Below, one piece after another: positions 17,941 through 26,830 of a stretch of 53,814 nt of DNA. Source of the stretch: CAZYEI01 sp964646425 (GTDB taxonomy: Bacteria > Bacillota_I > Bacilli_A > RFN20 > JAISJY01); contig CAZYEI010000005.1 of the NCBI GenBank assembly GCA_964646425.1, positions 1 to 53,814 on the forward strand, given 5' to 3'. The notes below the pieces were generated by a model. It made no database searches. It was not told where the DNA came from and saw nothing but the letters and a program-made list of their open reading frames with translations. The translations under genes and the position numbers were made by a program. Each line of letters starts with the position of its first letter. Position 1 is the stretch's first letter.

Positions 17941-18480
17941 TCAATTAAGTTTTAAACACTTAACTTTAGTTTTTTTTCCTCTCTTAACTATCGAATAATC
18001 TCTTAAACTATATTCTCTCATTCCTAATGATTTCATCAATCGCTCTGACGCTACATTTCCTTGCATATAAAAGCCATATAAATCATTTATCCCTACTTCT
18101 TTTTTAGCAAATTCAATTACTGTTGTTAAAACTTCTTTTCCAACGCCTATTTTCCAATATAATTTTGATAAACATATTCCAACTTCTCCTTCATTAGTTT
18201 GACTATTTACATTATGGATGCTAGTAGAACCAATCACATAACCATTCCTTCTATCAACAATAGCCCAATGAAAATAAAAAGGATTTTGATAATTTAAAAT
18301 ATATATCTTTATCATATCATAAACTTCATTTATATTTTTATATGGTTCATATTCTAAGTATTTACAAACATCTGGATCTTTTAAATAAAAATTAAACATC
18401 ATAGGAGCATCACTTAAAACAAAAGGACGCAAAATAAATCTTTTTGTGAGCATAACTTTACTACCAATAGGATTTATCAT
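17941..18480 (-). CDS. GNAT acetyltransferase, RimJ/RimL type
   Basis: About 179 residues with LTKRFILRPFVLSDAPMM at the N-terminus, the family's typical opening. Further in are VIGSTSIHNVN, then EVGICLSKLYWKIGVGKEVL, which contains the acetyl-CoA pyrophosphate-binding loop in the form KIGVGKE, and NVASERLMKSLGM. The family acetylates protein N-termini or small amines with acetyl-CoA; the substrate is not deducible here. GGTGA five bases before ATG 18480 supports that start over 18492. It follows the small one-TM gene by 25 bases and is probably co-transcribed with it. Confidence 0.8.
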   Translation of the reverse strand: MINPIGSKVMLTKRFILRPFVLSDAPMMFNFYLKDPDVCKYLEYEPYKNINEVYDMIKIYILNYQNPFYFHWAIVDRRNGYVIGSTSIHNVNSQTNEGEVGICLSKLYWKIGVGKEVLTTVIEFAKKEVGINDLYGFYMQGNVASERLMKSLGMREYSLRDYSIVKRGKKTKVKCLKLN

Positions 18481-18505
18481 TTTATTCACCATATTAATAT
18501 ATGAA

Positions 18506-18895
18506 TCAAACCAATAAAACTACTCCTTTTTCTGCTACTTTAAAATAATAAACCTCACTATTATTTAATAAAAACGTTACTTGCATATCGCTATATTCAG
18601 GTAAACAATAAGAAAATTCAATCATTAAAGCAATACATTCATCTTTGCTTTCAATATCAGCATTAATAACAATATCTAGAGTATTACAAGATACAAACAA
18701 TTGATAGTACTCAATTTCTTCATATTTATTAATAAAAGATAAATCATATGCACTAACATCTAGAACACATCTATCATGATACTTAGGATTAAAACTAGAA
18801 GAAAGAGAAATACAAATCAAAGATATTATAAACATTAAAAAATATAATGTTATCACTTTACCAAGTCCACTCAATATATTAATAAATCTTCGCAC
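18506..18895 (-). CDS. Small one-TM protein of unknown function
   Basis: The 129-residue protein has one N-terminal membrane helix (LYFLMFIISLICISL) and an outer domain of about 90 residues with four cysteines; no family is recognised. The start is GTG, with a near-perfect GGAGGTG seven bases upstream (18903-18909), the best RBS in this neighbourhood. The gene is first in a unit with the GNAT gene. Confidence 0.55.
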   Translation of the reverse strand: MRRFINILSGLGKVITLYFLMFIISLICISLSSSFNPKYHDRCVLDVSAYDLSFINKYEEIEYYQLFVSCNTLDIVINADIESKDECIALMIEFSYCLPEYSDMQVTFLLNNSEVYYFKVAEKGVVLLV

Positions 18896-18951
18896 GATAT
18901 AACACCTCCCCTACTATTCTTTGCAAATTAAAATAAATTAATTCCTAACAA

Positions 18952-18988
18952 ATAAAAAAAGAGTTAATTCTTTTAGAATTAATCTCTT
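18952..18988 (-). terminator. Terminator after the hemolysin III gene
   Basis: Minus strand: AGATTAATTC and GAATTAACTCT arms with a short loop and one bulge, followed by seven Ts. It lies about 45 bases after the hemolysin III stop. Confidence 0.7.
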
Positions 18989-19031
18989 TATAATAATCTC
19001 AAATATTTTTCTTTAATTAATTATTTTAATC

Positions 19032-19706
19032 TTATAAAACTACATAAAAGAAAATACAAATAAAATGTAAAACACTACCTACAATACAAAACAAATGAAA
19101 TATCGAATGCATTATTGGATATTTTTTACCAACACCATAAATTATAGCACCAATTGTATAAGCTATTCCACCAGTTAATATAAATAAAAATCCAGGTAAA
19201 GTTATGGCTTTAATAAATGTATCTAGAGCAAATATCGCACACCATCCCATTCCAATATAACAAATCATAGAAAACTTCGAGAATTTTTTTAAATCTATTG
19301 CAGTTAAAGTAATAGCGACAATTGCACATATCCAAATGAATGAAAATAAAATCCAAGCAGTTATTTCAGAAATTTCTCGTACTTTACATAAAAGCAAAGG
19401 AGTATATGTTCCTGCAATAAGAAAATAAATAGTACAATGATCAATGATTTGCATTACTTTCTTAGCAGTATTAGGATATAGACCATGATAAATGCTAGAC
19501 ATTGTATATAATGATATTAATGATGTTCCATAAATAGCACATGTTATGATAGCATAAGCATCTTTATTAATAGCAGCAAAAACGACACATAATACTAACG
19601 CAATTACACCTAAAGATCCTCCAACAATATGAGAAATCATATTAAATAGTTCTTCTTTTCTAGTGTAATTAGGAAGTACTCTATCGGAAAGTTTTGTTCT
19701 TTTCAT
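19032..19706 (-). CDS. Hemolysin III / PAQR-family membrane protein
   Basis: About 224 residues with seven predicted helices. Family marks are FNMISHIVGGSLGVIAL, the metal-site SSIYHG (Ser and His), QIIDHCTIYFLIAGTYTP, and MHSIFHLFCIVGSVLHF near the end. The three conserved His plus Asp/Ser form a zinc site in the CREST superfamily. The function in bacteria is poorly defined despite the hemolysin name (YqfA/TrhA regulate membrane properties in E. coli). The start at 19706 sits directly after the degV stop; an upstream in-frame ATG at 19757 would overlap degV by 49 bases and is less likely. It is the second gene of a degV operon. Confidence 0.85.
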   Translation of the reverse strand: MKRTKLSDRVLPNYTRKEELFNMISHIVGGSLGVIALVLCVVFAAINKDAYAIITCAIYGTSLISLYTMSSIYHGLYPNTAKKVMQIIDHCTIYFLIAGTYTPLLLCKVREISEITAWILFSFIWICAIVAITLTAIDLKKFSKFSMICYIGMGWCAIFALDTFIKAITLPGFLFILTGGIAYTIGAIIYGVGKKYPIMHSIFHLFCIVGSVLHFICIFFYVVL

Positions 19707-19708
19707 TT

Positions 19709-20575
19709 TTATCTTTCTTTTCCAATAAAGAATACTGCTAATGTTCCAGGACCGCAATGCGCTCCAATTACTGGACCAATATTAACTATCATATCAACAT
19801 TTGCATTATAATCATTCTTTAAAATATCAGCTAACAAATTAGCATCATCAATACAATCAGCATGGCAAATATAAATCGGTGCTTCTCCTCTTTTTCTAAC
19901 AAGTTCTCCATATTTTTGAGCAATTGCCTTAATTGATGATTTTCTTCCTCTTACTTTCCCTACATTTATTAAATGACCTTCATTATCAACATGAAGTATT
20001 GGTTTAATACCCAATAAACTTCCTACAAACGCAACTGTCGGACTAATACGTCCTCCTCTTTTTAAATAAACTAAATCATTTACGGTAAACCAGTGACATA
20101 AATTTAACTTTATATCTTCAATATATTTTACAATATCTTCAACATTTAGTCCTTCATCTCTTTTTTGACAAGCAAGATACAATAATAAACCTTGCCCAGC
20201 AGAGGAACAAAGCGAATCTACTACCTTAATTTTTCTATCAGTGTATTTTTCTGAAAGTTCCTCTGCAGCAATTCTAGCAGAATTAAAAGTAGTACTAAGT
20301 CCCGATGAAAAGCCTAAATAAAAAATATCATTTCCTTTATCTAATTCTTCTTTAAATATATTTTTAAATGCTTCGCTATTTAATGCTGAAGTTTTAGCAA
20401 CTCCACCATCTCTCATTCTTTGATAAAAATCTTTTGGTGATATCTCACTATTATATAAAATTTTACCATCATCTATAAATGATAAACTTAAATCAGCACA
20501 TTTTACATTCCATGCTTTTAATGTATCTTTTTCCATATCACAAGCGGAATCTGTAATAATTGTAAAATTGCTCAT
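19709..20575 (-). CDS. DegV-family fatty-acid-binding protein
   Basis: The 288-residue protein carries ITDSACD, SALNSEAF, LGFSSGLSTTFNSA, VDSLCSSAGQGLL, NDLVYLKRGGRIS and GPVIGAHCGPG, the standard DegV (FakB-like) motifs. FakB proteins present a fatty acid to the kinase FakA for phospholipid synthesis. No fakA (DAK2-type kinase) is in this window, so the FakB role is inferred from the family. AAGGAGG lies six bases before the ATG. A good promoter is seen in the divergent region shared with the XRE regulator. Confidence 0.9.
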   Translation of the reverse strand: MSNFTIITDSACDMEKDTLKAWNVKCADLSLSFIDDGKILYNSEISPKDFYQRMRDGGVAKTSALNSEAFKNIFKEELDKGNDIFYLGFSSGLSTTFNSARIAAEELSEKYTDRKIKVVDSLCSSAGQGLLLYLACQKRDEGLNVEDIVKYIEDIKLNLCHWFTVNDLVYLKRGGRISPTVAFVGSLLGIKPILHVDNEGHLINVGKVRGRKSSIKAIAQKYGELVRKRGEAPIYICHADCIDDANLLADILKNDYNANVDMIVNIGPVIGAHCGPGTLAVFFIGKER

Positions 20576-20605
20576 AAAAAAACCTCCTTTTTTAATTACA
20601 AACGA

Positions 20606-20634
20606 ATTATAGAATATTCAGCAAAAAATGTAAC
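20606..20634 (-). promoter_or_regulatory. Promoter of degV-hlyIII
   Basis: Minus strand: GTTACA (20634-20629), 17-base spacer, TATAAT (20611-20606), about 31 bases from the degV ATG. Confidence 0.6.
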
Positions 20635-20674
20635 TATACTCTTTACAAATTAAGCTAAACTGTTAATTTTTTTA

Positions 20675-20714
20675 CAGTAGAGTTTCCATTTTTGCAACTC
20701 TACCGGCAGTAGAG
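20675..20714. promoter_or_regulatory. Operator-like cluster of three CAGTAGAG half-sites
   Basis: CAGTAGAG occurs at 20675-20682 and again at 20707-20714, with an inverted CTCTAC at 20698-20703. GTAGAGTT/AACTCTAC thus forms an 8-bp inverted repeat, and a third direct half-site ends 11 bases before the -35 of the regulator gene. The layout suggests a binding site for the adjacent XRE regulator (inference). Confidence 0.5.
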
Positions 20715-20725
20715 CCAATTATAAG

Positions 20726-20755
20726 TTGCCATTTATTTATCATTTATGCTATAAT
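20726..20755 (+). promoter_or_regulatory. Promoter of the XRE regulator
   Basis: TTGCCA (20726-20731, 5 of 6), 18-base spacer, TATAAT (20750-20755) with upstream TGC. Confidence 0.7.
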
Positions 20756-20785
20756 TTATCAGTAAAAATAAGGAAAGTGAAGAAA

Positions 20786-21394
20786 ATGAATGATTTAAAA
20801 AATGTAATTGCTAAAAACATTGTTGAACTTCGCCGTAGAGAAAATATTACCCAATTAGAGCTTGCTGAAAGACTAAATTATACTGACAAAGCTGTTTCTA
20901 AATGGGAACGTGGTGAATCATTACCCGATATTGTTATTTTAAAAAATATTGCTGATATCTTTAATGTGCCAGTAGACTACTTATTAAAGGAAGAACATCA
21001 AATTAAAGAACAACATCAAAACTTAACTTATAAAACACACAATCATAAATTAATTTGTTGGATGTCAATCTTCCTTGTATTTTTAATTGCGACATTTATA
21101 TTTACTATTGCTAAAATTACAGGAATGGATAGTATATGGTATTGGCTACCATTTATTTACGCTGTTCCTATCGCTAATATTTTAGCACTAATCTTTAATT
21201 CAATCTGGTTCAATCAAAAAAATATTTATATCATTATTTCTTCTTTAGTTTGGACAATATTAGCCGCCATTTATTTGACATTCTTAGCATTTAATAATAA
21301 TTTATGGATAATATTTCTTTTAGGTATTCCAGGACAAGGTATTGTCCTATTATGGTCTGGAATACGCTACAAATCAAAAAATAATTCTTATTAA
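20786..21394 (+). CDS. XRE-family transcriptional regulator with membrane-embedded C-terminus
   Basis: About 202 residues. Residues about 8-65 form an XRE helix-turn-helix (NIVELRRRENITQLELAERL then DKAVSKWERGESLPDI). After a short hydrophilic linker there are four hydrophobic segments to the end. This HTH-plus-TM design is common in Firmicutes, but ligands are mostly unknown. The ATG at 20786 has AAGGAAAGTGA upstream; the in-frame ATG at 20726 lies inside the -35 and is rejected. It is divergent from degV, with an operator-like repeat cluster between them, so autoregulation and control of degV are plausible. Confidence 0.8.
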   Translation: MNDLKNVIAKNIVELRRRENITQLELAERLNYTDKAVSKWERGESLPDIVILKNIADIFNVPVDYLLKEEHQIKEQHQNLTYKTHNHKLICWMSIFLVFLIATFIFTIAKITGMDSIWYWLPFIYAVPIANILALIFNSIWFNQKNIYIIISSLVWTILAAIYLTFLAFNNNLWIIFLLGIPGQGIVLLWSGIRYKSKNNSY

Positions 21395-21428
21395 AAAAAG
21401 ATGTAACTTTTTAATTACATCTTTTTTT
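21393..21428. terminator. Bidirectional terminator between the XRE gene and gatB
   Basis: AAAAAAAGATGTAA (21393-21406) and TTACATCTTTTTTT (21415-21428) pair over 14 bp and provide a U tract in both directions. The gatB stop codon (21411-21413) lies in the loop. Confidence 0.85.
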
Positions 21429-22844
21429 AATCTCTTGTTTTAATAGTTCCATTGTCATAGCAGGGTTTGCTTTTCCTTGAGATTTTTTCATTACTTGACC
21501 AACTAAAAATCCCAAAATATTATCCCTTCCTTTTTTAAATGTATCAATTGCTTGAGGATTTGCATCTAAGACTTCATTTACTAAAGATAATATTTGATTT
21601 TCATCCGACAATTGAACCATACCTAATTTTTTAGCAATTTCTTCCGCTGATTTTTTAGTAATAATCATTTCTTCAAAGATACTTTTAGCTTGTTTTGATG
21701 ATATTTTACCTTCTTTAATCATTACAAGAAGCCCAGACAACATTTTTGGTGTAACGCTAAATTGTTTAATTGTCTTATTGGTTTTATTTAAATAACTTTG
21801 GATATCTCCCATAACATAATTCACAATAGTCTTACAATCGCTAAAATACTCCAAACATTCATCAACATAATTAGATATATCCTTATTTGTTGCAACCATT
21901 TGAGCATCCTTCTTTGAAAGATTATATTTATTCATATATCTTTCTACTTTTTCATCAAATAATTCTGGAACACTATTAAGCCATTTATTGATAAAACTAT
22001 CACTTAATTTAATTGGCATAATATTAGCTTCAGTGAAATATTTATAGTCAACAGCATCAGTTTTCTTTCTCATTAAAACAGTTTGACGAAGGGATTCATC
22101 AAATCTTCGAGTTTCTTGTTCAACTTTTCCTCCACTTAATAAAATCTTTTCTTGTCTAGCCACTTCAAAATCTATCGCTCTTTGAATATTATTAATTGAA
22201 TTCAAGTTCTTAATTTCTGTTTTAACGCCATATTCTTTTTGACCATATGGACGAAGAGAGACATTAATGTCACATCTCATACTTCCCTCTTCCATTTTAC
22301 AATCGCTTACTTCACAATATGAAAGTATAGAACGTATTTTATCTACATATTTAGCTGCTTCTTCTCCAGAACGCATATCTGCATAACTAACAATTTCGAT
22401 TAACGGAACACCACATCTATTATAATCAATCAAAGTAAAATCACTATAGTGAGCTTGTTTTGCAGTATCTTCTTCCATATGAAGTCTTTCAATTCCTATT
22501 TTTTTCTTTTGTCCATTTACTTCAATTTCAACATAGCCTTGTTTTCCTATTGGACGCTTATCTTGAGTAATTTGAAATCCTTTTGGTAAATCCGGATAAA
22601 AATAATTTTTACGATCAAACCATAATTCATGATCAACACTACAATGTAAAGCACTTGAAGCAATAATTGCCAATTCAACTGCCCTTTTATTTAAAATAGG
22701 CATGATACCAGGAAAAGCCATATCCACAGCAGATACTTGAGTATTTGGAGTATTACCAAATGCATTTGGAGCAGTAGAGAACATTTTAGTCTTAGTATTT
22801 AGTTCACAATGAATTTCAATACCGATTATAATTTCAAAATTCAT
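21411..22844 (-). CDS. gatB: Aspartyl/glutamyl-tRNA amidotransferase subunit B
   Basis: The 477-residue subunit binds the misacylated tRNA and holds the kinase-like site of GatCAB, which converts Glu-tRNA-Gln to Gln-tRNA-Gln. Motifs are IGIEIHCELNTKTKMF, KNYFYPDLPKGFQITQ, HMEEDTAK, DYNRCGVPLIEIV, MRCDINVSLRP and KTEIKNLNS, plus the YqeY-like tail domain (FLVGQVMKKSQGKANP). GGAGG lies eight bases before ATG 22844, one base after the gatA stop. The in-frame extension to 22880 overlaps gatA and is rejected. Third gene of gatC-gatA-gatB. Confidence 0.95.
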   Translation of the reverse strand: MNFEIIIGIEIHCELNTKTKMFSTAPNAFGNTPNTQVSAVDMAFPGIMPILNKRAVELAIIASSALHCSVDHELWFDRKNYFYPDLPKGFQITQDKRPIGKQGYVEIEVNGQKKKIGIERLHMEEDTAKQAHYSDFTLIDYNRCGVPLIEIVSYADMRSGEEAAKYVDKIRSILSYCEVSDCKMEEGSMRCDINVSLRPYGQKEYGVKTEIKNLNSINNIQRAIDFEVARQEKILLSGGKVEQETRRFDESLRQTVLMRKKTDAVDYKYFTEANIMPIKLSDSFINKWLNSVPELFDEKVERYMNKYNLSKKDAQMVATNKDISNYVDECLEYFSDCKTIVNYVMGDIQSYLNKTNKTIKQFSVTPKMLSGLLVMIKEGKISSKQAKSIFEEMIITKKSAEEIAKKLGMVQLSDENQILSLVNEVLDANPQAIDTFKKGRDNILGFLVGQVMKKSQGKANPAMTMELLKQEIKKRCN

Positions 22845-22845
22845 A

Positions 22846-24312
22846 TTAACGTCCTCCAACTTTTGCCACTTGATTAGCATATCCTAACTTCTCTTCAAGG
22901 GCACTTGCAACATTAAATACATCTTGTTCGTGAAAAGCTTTACCCATTAAATTAATGCCTAAAGGCATGTTTTTTAGAAAGCCACTTGGTATTGTAATAC
23001 TTGGCAAACCAGCAAAATTACCTAGTGCTAAATGATTTTCTGCGATTAAATATTCATTTGACAATTTCTCAGACTTTCTTCCTTCAAACTTAGGAGCAAT
23101 ATCCCCCGCAGCAGGACATAGAATTAAATCATATGATTTATAGATTTCATTTAATTTTTCTACAATTAATCTTCTAATTTTTTGAGCTCTAATAAATAGC
23201 TTCTCTTGATTTTGTTTTGCTAAACAATAACCACCTAGAACAAATCTTCTTTTAACTAATTCGCTAAACCCTTCGGTTCTAGTATTCATAACAACTTCAT
23301 CAATATCTTTTCCTTGTGATCTTGGTCCAAACTTAATACCATCTAAATTAGCGTTATTACTTGTTGCTTCAGAACAAGATAAAACCATGTAAACAGGATA
23401 TATGGCACGAAGTAATTTTTCATCCATAGAAACAAATTCAACTTGAGCACCCAATTCAATTAATTTTTCTTTAACATTCTCGAAATTCATTAAAACTTTT
23501 TCATCTTTAATAGAATCAATAATTTCTTTAATAACTGCAATCTTATATTTTTTAATATCTTTATTAAGATTGCTACTATAAGATTCTACTGCCAAATTTG
23601 CTGATGTTGAATCATGTTTATCATATCCTGCTAAAGCATCCAATAAGTATGCTGAATCTTTTACATTTCTTGTAAAATAAGCAACATGATCCAATGAAGG
23701 AGCAAAAGGAAATAAGCCATATCTTGAAATTCGACCCCATGTTGGCTTAAAACCAACAATGCCACAATAAGCAGCAGGTTTTCTCACCGAATCACCAGTA
23801 TCAGAGCCAAGCGCAAATGGAACAATACCAGCAGCAACTGCAACAGCACTTCCACCACTGCTTCCTCCACTCATTCTATTTAATTCTTTATCCCATGGAT
23901 TGCTGCATTTACCAGTATGTCCATTCATACCAGTTCCACCCATTGCAAGTTCATCTAAAACTGTTTTTCCAATTAATATTGAATTTTCATTTTTTAATTT
24001 TTTAATCACTGTAGCATCATATACCGGAACATAATCTTTTAAAATATTACTACTGCCTGTTGATAAGACTCCTTTAGTAGAATAATTATCTTTTGCAGCA
24101 TATGGTATTCCAAATAACATTCCAGTTGGTTCTTTAAAATCAAGCTCTTTAGCTTTTTCTAACGCCTCTTCTAAAATTGTTACAAAAGCATTGTATGGTT
24201 CTTGAAGTTCCTTTGCTTTATCTAAAGCTTCTTTCACTAAAGTAGAAGGTTTAACTTCTTTATTCTTGATAAGATTATGCAATTCTTCAATACTTAAATT
24301 CATATATCCCAT
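22846..24312 (-). CDS. gatA: Aspartyl/glutamyl-tRNA amidotransferase subunit A
   Basis: The 488-residue glutaminase subunit supplies ammonia to GatB. It belongs to the amidase-signature family with a Lys-cisSer-Ser triad. AAKDN supplies Lys, GGSSGGSAVAVAAG the cis-Ser, and GSDTGDSVRKPAAYCGIVGF the nucleophilic Ser. The last block reads TGDSVRKPA where proteobacterial enzymes have TGGSIRQPA; I believe the Asp form occurs in related low-GC lineages. The RBS is AAGGTGGTG, overlapping the gatC end. The ATG at 24312 is one base after the gatC stop. Confidence 0.95.
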   Translation of the reverse strand: MGYMNLSIEELHNLIKNKEVKPSTLVKEALDKAKELQEPYNAFVTILEEALEKAKELDFKEPTGMLFGIPYAAKDNYSTKGVLSTGSSNILKDYVPVYDATVIKKLKNENSILIGKTVLDELAMGGTGMNGHTGKCSNPWDKELNRMSGGSSGGSAVAVAAGIVPFALGSDTGDSVRKPAAYCGIVGFKPTWGRISRYGLFPFAPSLDHVAYFTRNVKDSAYLLDALAGYDKHDSTSANLAVESYSSNLNKDIKKYKIAVIKEIIDSIKDEKVLMNFENVKEKLIELGAQVEFVSMDEKLLRAIYPVYMVLSCSEATSNNANLDGIKFGPRSQGKDIDEVVMNTRTEGFSELVKRRFVLGGYCLAKQNQEKLFIRAQKIRRLIVEKLNEIYKSYDLILCPAAGDIAPKFEGRKSEKLSNEYLIAENHLALGNFAGLPSITIPSGFLKNMPLGINLMGKAFHEQDVFNVASALEEKLGYANQVAKVGGR

Positions 24313-24313
24313 A

Positions 24314-24607
24314 TTATTGCACCACCTTTTTAACTTTAATCAAACCATCAACACTATCTTTTGAATTCATAATTACATCAGTAGCAGATAATACTTCCTC
24401 TATTTCATCTTCTCGCATCCCAACGCTTTCAAACATAAATGGGAAAACCATCGGAGAAATATTATCTACATTTTCAATTTTCTCAATTAATTCCATTTGC
24501 GACAATATTACTTCAAATTCTTCTTGTAATAATTCATATTCTTCTTCACTCATTTTAAATTTTAAACTATTTGCTATTTCTTTAAGTTGTTCTTTACTAA
24601 TACGCAT
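24314..24607 (-). CDS. gatC: Aspartyl/glutamyl-tRNA amidotransferase subunit C
   Basis: The small subunit of about 97 residues stabilises GatA/GatB. Typical features are ISKEQLKEIANSLKF at the N-terminus, NVDNISPM, and the GMREDE motif equivalent to the family's LREDEV. An upstream GTG at 24631 is in frame, but AAGGA lies before the ATG at 24607 and the protein then has normal length. First gene of the gat operon; TGC plus TAAAAT just upstream on the minus strand is a likely -10. Confidence 0.9.
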   Translation of the reverse strand: MRISKEQLKEIANSLKFKMSEEEYELLQEEFEVILSQMELIEKIENVDNISPMVFPFMFESVGMREDEIEEVLSATDVIMNSKDSVDGLIKVKKVVQ

Positions 24608-24693
24608 TGTTCCACGTCCTTTTTTGTCCACGCTCTATTTTAGCATATTTTTATTAAATATACACTACTTTAAAATAATATAAATTATTTTAC

Positions 24694-24725
24694 AAAAAAA
24701 GTTGATTTAAATTAAATCAACTTTT
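24694..24725 (-). terminator. Terminator after the DHPR-like small membrane protein gene
   Basis: AAAAGTTGATTTAA (24697-24710) and TTAAATCAACTTTT (24712-24725) form a near-perfect palindrome followed by Ts on the minus strand. The stop codon (24724-24726) overlaps the stem. Confidence 0.75.
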
Positions 24726-25113
24726 AATTAGTTTCTTCGTTTAATAATTCATTGGATAATTCAATAATTTCTTTGCCGTATTTTTCTTTGTATTTTTTTA
24801 ATAATTTGCTATAAAGTGGATAAGCAGGTATCATCAAGCCAATACCAATTAAACCACATGGTATTCCCCATCCCCACAAATCTATCCATTCAAGAAAAAA
24901 TGTCATTCCTAAGCCAAATAATAAAACTCCAGTAACCCCAAAGCATAAAGCTACAACAACAGGTATTGATTTAACTTTATTATCTAAATACCTCAATCTC
25001 TCAATTTTAATCACAGCTTCATCCTTAGGTAAATATTGCTTTCTAATACCATCTATTTCTGCTCTTTCTTCCACTGTAGGAGCACTATATTTATATTCAA
25101 ATTTTTCACTCAT
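24724..25113 (-). CDS. Two-helix membrane protein, family often labelled dihydropteridine reductase
   Basis: The 129-residue protein opens with EYKYSAPTVEERAEIDGIRK and continues QYLPKDEAVIKIERLRYLDN. It then has two membrane helices (FGVTGVLLFGLGMTFFLEW and GIPCGLIGIGLMIPAYPLY) and a cytosolic LLKKYKEKYGKEI tail. I recall this family in Firmicute genomes under the name dihydropteridine reductase, which the membrane topology does not support. It follows the histidine kinase by 3 bases, so it belongs to the two-component operon. The protein encoded at 27869-28222 has the same architecture (LLDRK, GTLLLGIGM, YKKLL, NELL) and is a diverged paralogue. Confidence 0.7.
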   Translation of the reverse strand: MSEKFEYKYSAPTVEERAEIDGIRKQYLPKDEAVIKIERLRYLDNKVKSIPVVVALCFGVTGVLLFGLGMTFFLEWIDLWGWGIPCGLIGIGLMIPAYPLYSKLLKKYKEKYGKEIIELSNELLNEETN

Positions 25114-25116
25114 ACG

Positions 25117-26148
25117 CTAAATCTCTCCTTTTATAATGATTTTAAATGACGTTCCCTTACCTAATTCGCTATTAACGCTAATACTTCCACCTAATATATC
25201 GATTACTTTTTTCACTAAAGCTAACCCCAAACCATTTCCTTCCTTAGAATGGGATGTATCTCCTTGATAAAACTTATCAAAAATATGTGCTCCAGTTTCA
25301 GAAGACATACCACATCCATTATCTCTAAACACAATTATATATTTATCTGCATTTTTACTTAATGATATATTTATTTCTCCATTTATATCAGTAAATTTTA
25401 TAGCATTACTCATTAAATTATTAAAGATTAACGCTAAATAACTTTCTTCGCTCTTAATCATCAAATGTTCTTCAATATTACAATTTAATTGAATATTTTT
25501 ATTTGAAATTAATTCTTCGTATTGTAAAATTTGATTTTCTAACAATTCACTTAAATTAAAGCTTGTAATTTCAGGAGTTAATTTTTGATTTTCAAGCTTA
25601 TTTAATTTAAGTATATTAGTAACCAAATCAGTTAATCTTTTGCATGCACTTTGCAAATTAATCAAATATTTTTTTCTTTCATATGCTTCTAGATTTTCAT
25701 TTTCTAAAATTTTTGCATAATTTTGAATAATGCTTAATGGCGTTTTGATTTCATGAGAAACATTAGTAATAAACTCATTTTTAAGCAATTCATTTTTAGA
25801 TAACTCATCAGCCATTTGATTTAAGTTAATAATAATATAATCAAACTCATTATAATTTTTATATGAATGATAAGGTGTTAATCTAGTTTTAAAGTTACCT
25901 CTTGTCATAAGTTTTGTTGCATTTAAAATATCATTTAGTGGTCTAACTACCATATATTTTCTTCTAAAAAAATCAATTATAGTGCAAATAAAAGCCGAAA
26001 ATAGAATAACTCCCATAATTATTAGACCTACAATGAAATCATTTTTATCCTTAATAGAATTATATACCACAATCCCGATAGACACATTAAATGTGACAGT
26101 TAAAGTAAATAGCAAAAATCCCATTAATGTATATCTTACACTTTTCAT
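25117..26148 (-). CDS. Sensor histidine kinase
   Basis: The 343-residue protein has two N-terminal helices (residues about 7-30 and 38-60) with almost no outer loop, a HAMP-like linker (VVRPLNDILNATKLMTRGNF), the H box NVSHEIKTPLS (phospho-acceptor H132), the N box NNLMSNAIKFT, G1 DNGCGM, F box FDKFYQGD and G2 GNGLGLALVKK. With an outer loop of only a few residues it must sense within the membrane or through a partner, like the intramembrane-sensing kinases of Firmicutes. It overlaps the response regulator by four bases (ATGA). Candidate partners are the adjacent small membrane proteins. Confidence 0.92.
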   Translation of the reverse strand: MKSVRYTLMGFLLFTLTVTFNVSIGIVVYNSIKDKNDFIVGLIIMGVILFSAFICTIIDFFRRKYMVVRPLNDILNATKLMTRGNFKTRLTPYHSYKNYNEFDYIIINLNQMADELSKNELLKNEFITNVSHEIKTPLSIIQNYAKILENENLEAYERKKYLINLQSACKRLTDLVTNILKLNKLENQKLTPEITSFNLSELLENQILQYEELISNKNIQLNCNIEEHLMIKSEESYLALIFNNLMSNAIKFTDINGEINISLSKNADKYIIVFRDNGCGMSSETGAHIFDKFYQGDTSHSKEGNGLGLALVKKVIDILGGSISVNSELGKGTSFKIIIKGEI

Positions 26149-26816
26149 TTTAAAATCACCTTATAACCTAAACCATGAACCGTTTGAATTTCAAAGCCGT
26201 CACAATTCTTAGTTTTATCTCTAAGTTTTGCCATATATACATCTACTGTTCTAGAAGTCGCCGAAGAATCATAATCCCAAAAATCTTCCATTAATTTTGA
26301 TCTTGTAAATGTTTTTTTAGGAAAAGATAACATTTTATACAAAACATTAAATTCTCTTACCGTTAAAGATAGTTCTTCTCCAGCAACATAAGCAGTATGT
26401 TCTTCTTCATTCATTATTAAGTTACCAGCAATTAATTCTTTTTTTACACTTATATTAAGTCTTCTTGCTAAAGCAGATATCTTCAAAACAAGTTCATCTA
26501 AATCAAAAGGCTTGGTAATATAATCATCAATACCTATATTATAACCTAATTTTTTCGAAGGTTTATCATCTCTCGCTGTCATAAAAAAAATTGGAATTTG
26601 TAAATCAGACATTCTAATTTGTCGTGCAAGTTCATATCCATCACATAATGGCATCATAATATCACTTAATACTATATCAAATTTTTCTTCCTCTAATTTT
26701 GTTAATGCCTCTAACCCATTATAGACAGAAACAACAGTATACCCAGATTTTCTTAAATGCGAATTTACTAAATAATTTAAATCTTTATCATCTTCAACTA
26801 ATAATATTTTCAGCAT
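26145..26816 (-). CDS. OmpR/PhoB-family response regulator
   Basis: The 223-residue protein has a receiver domain with E8/D9/D10, phospho-acceptor D52 (LSDIMMP), T80 and K102 (ITKPFD). The C-terminal winged helix contains LTVREFNVLYKML, RTVDVYMAKLR and the ending IQTVHGLGYKV. Its stop TGA overlaps the kinase start, showing translational coupling. TGA as a stop here also supports the standard genetic code. The target genes are unknown, but the membrane genes on either side are the obvious candidates. Confidence 0.93.
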   Translation of the reverse strand: MLKILLVEDDKDLNYLVNSHLRKSGYTVVSVYNGLEALTKLEEEKFDIVLSDIMMPLCDGYELARQIRMSDLQIPIFFMTARDDKPSKKLGYNIGIDDYITKPFDLDELVLKISALARRLNISVKKELIAGNLIMNEEEHTAYVAGEELSLTVREFNVLYKMLSFPKKTFTRSKLMEDFWDYDSSATSRTVDVYMAKLRDKTKNCDGFEIQTVHGLGYKVILK

Positions 26817-26830
26817 TTATATCCCACCTT

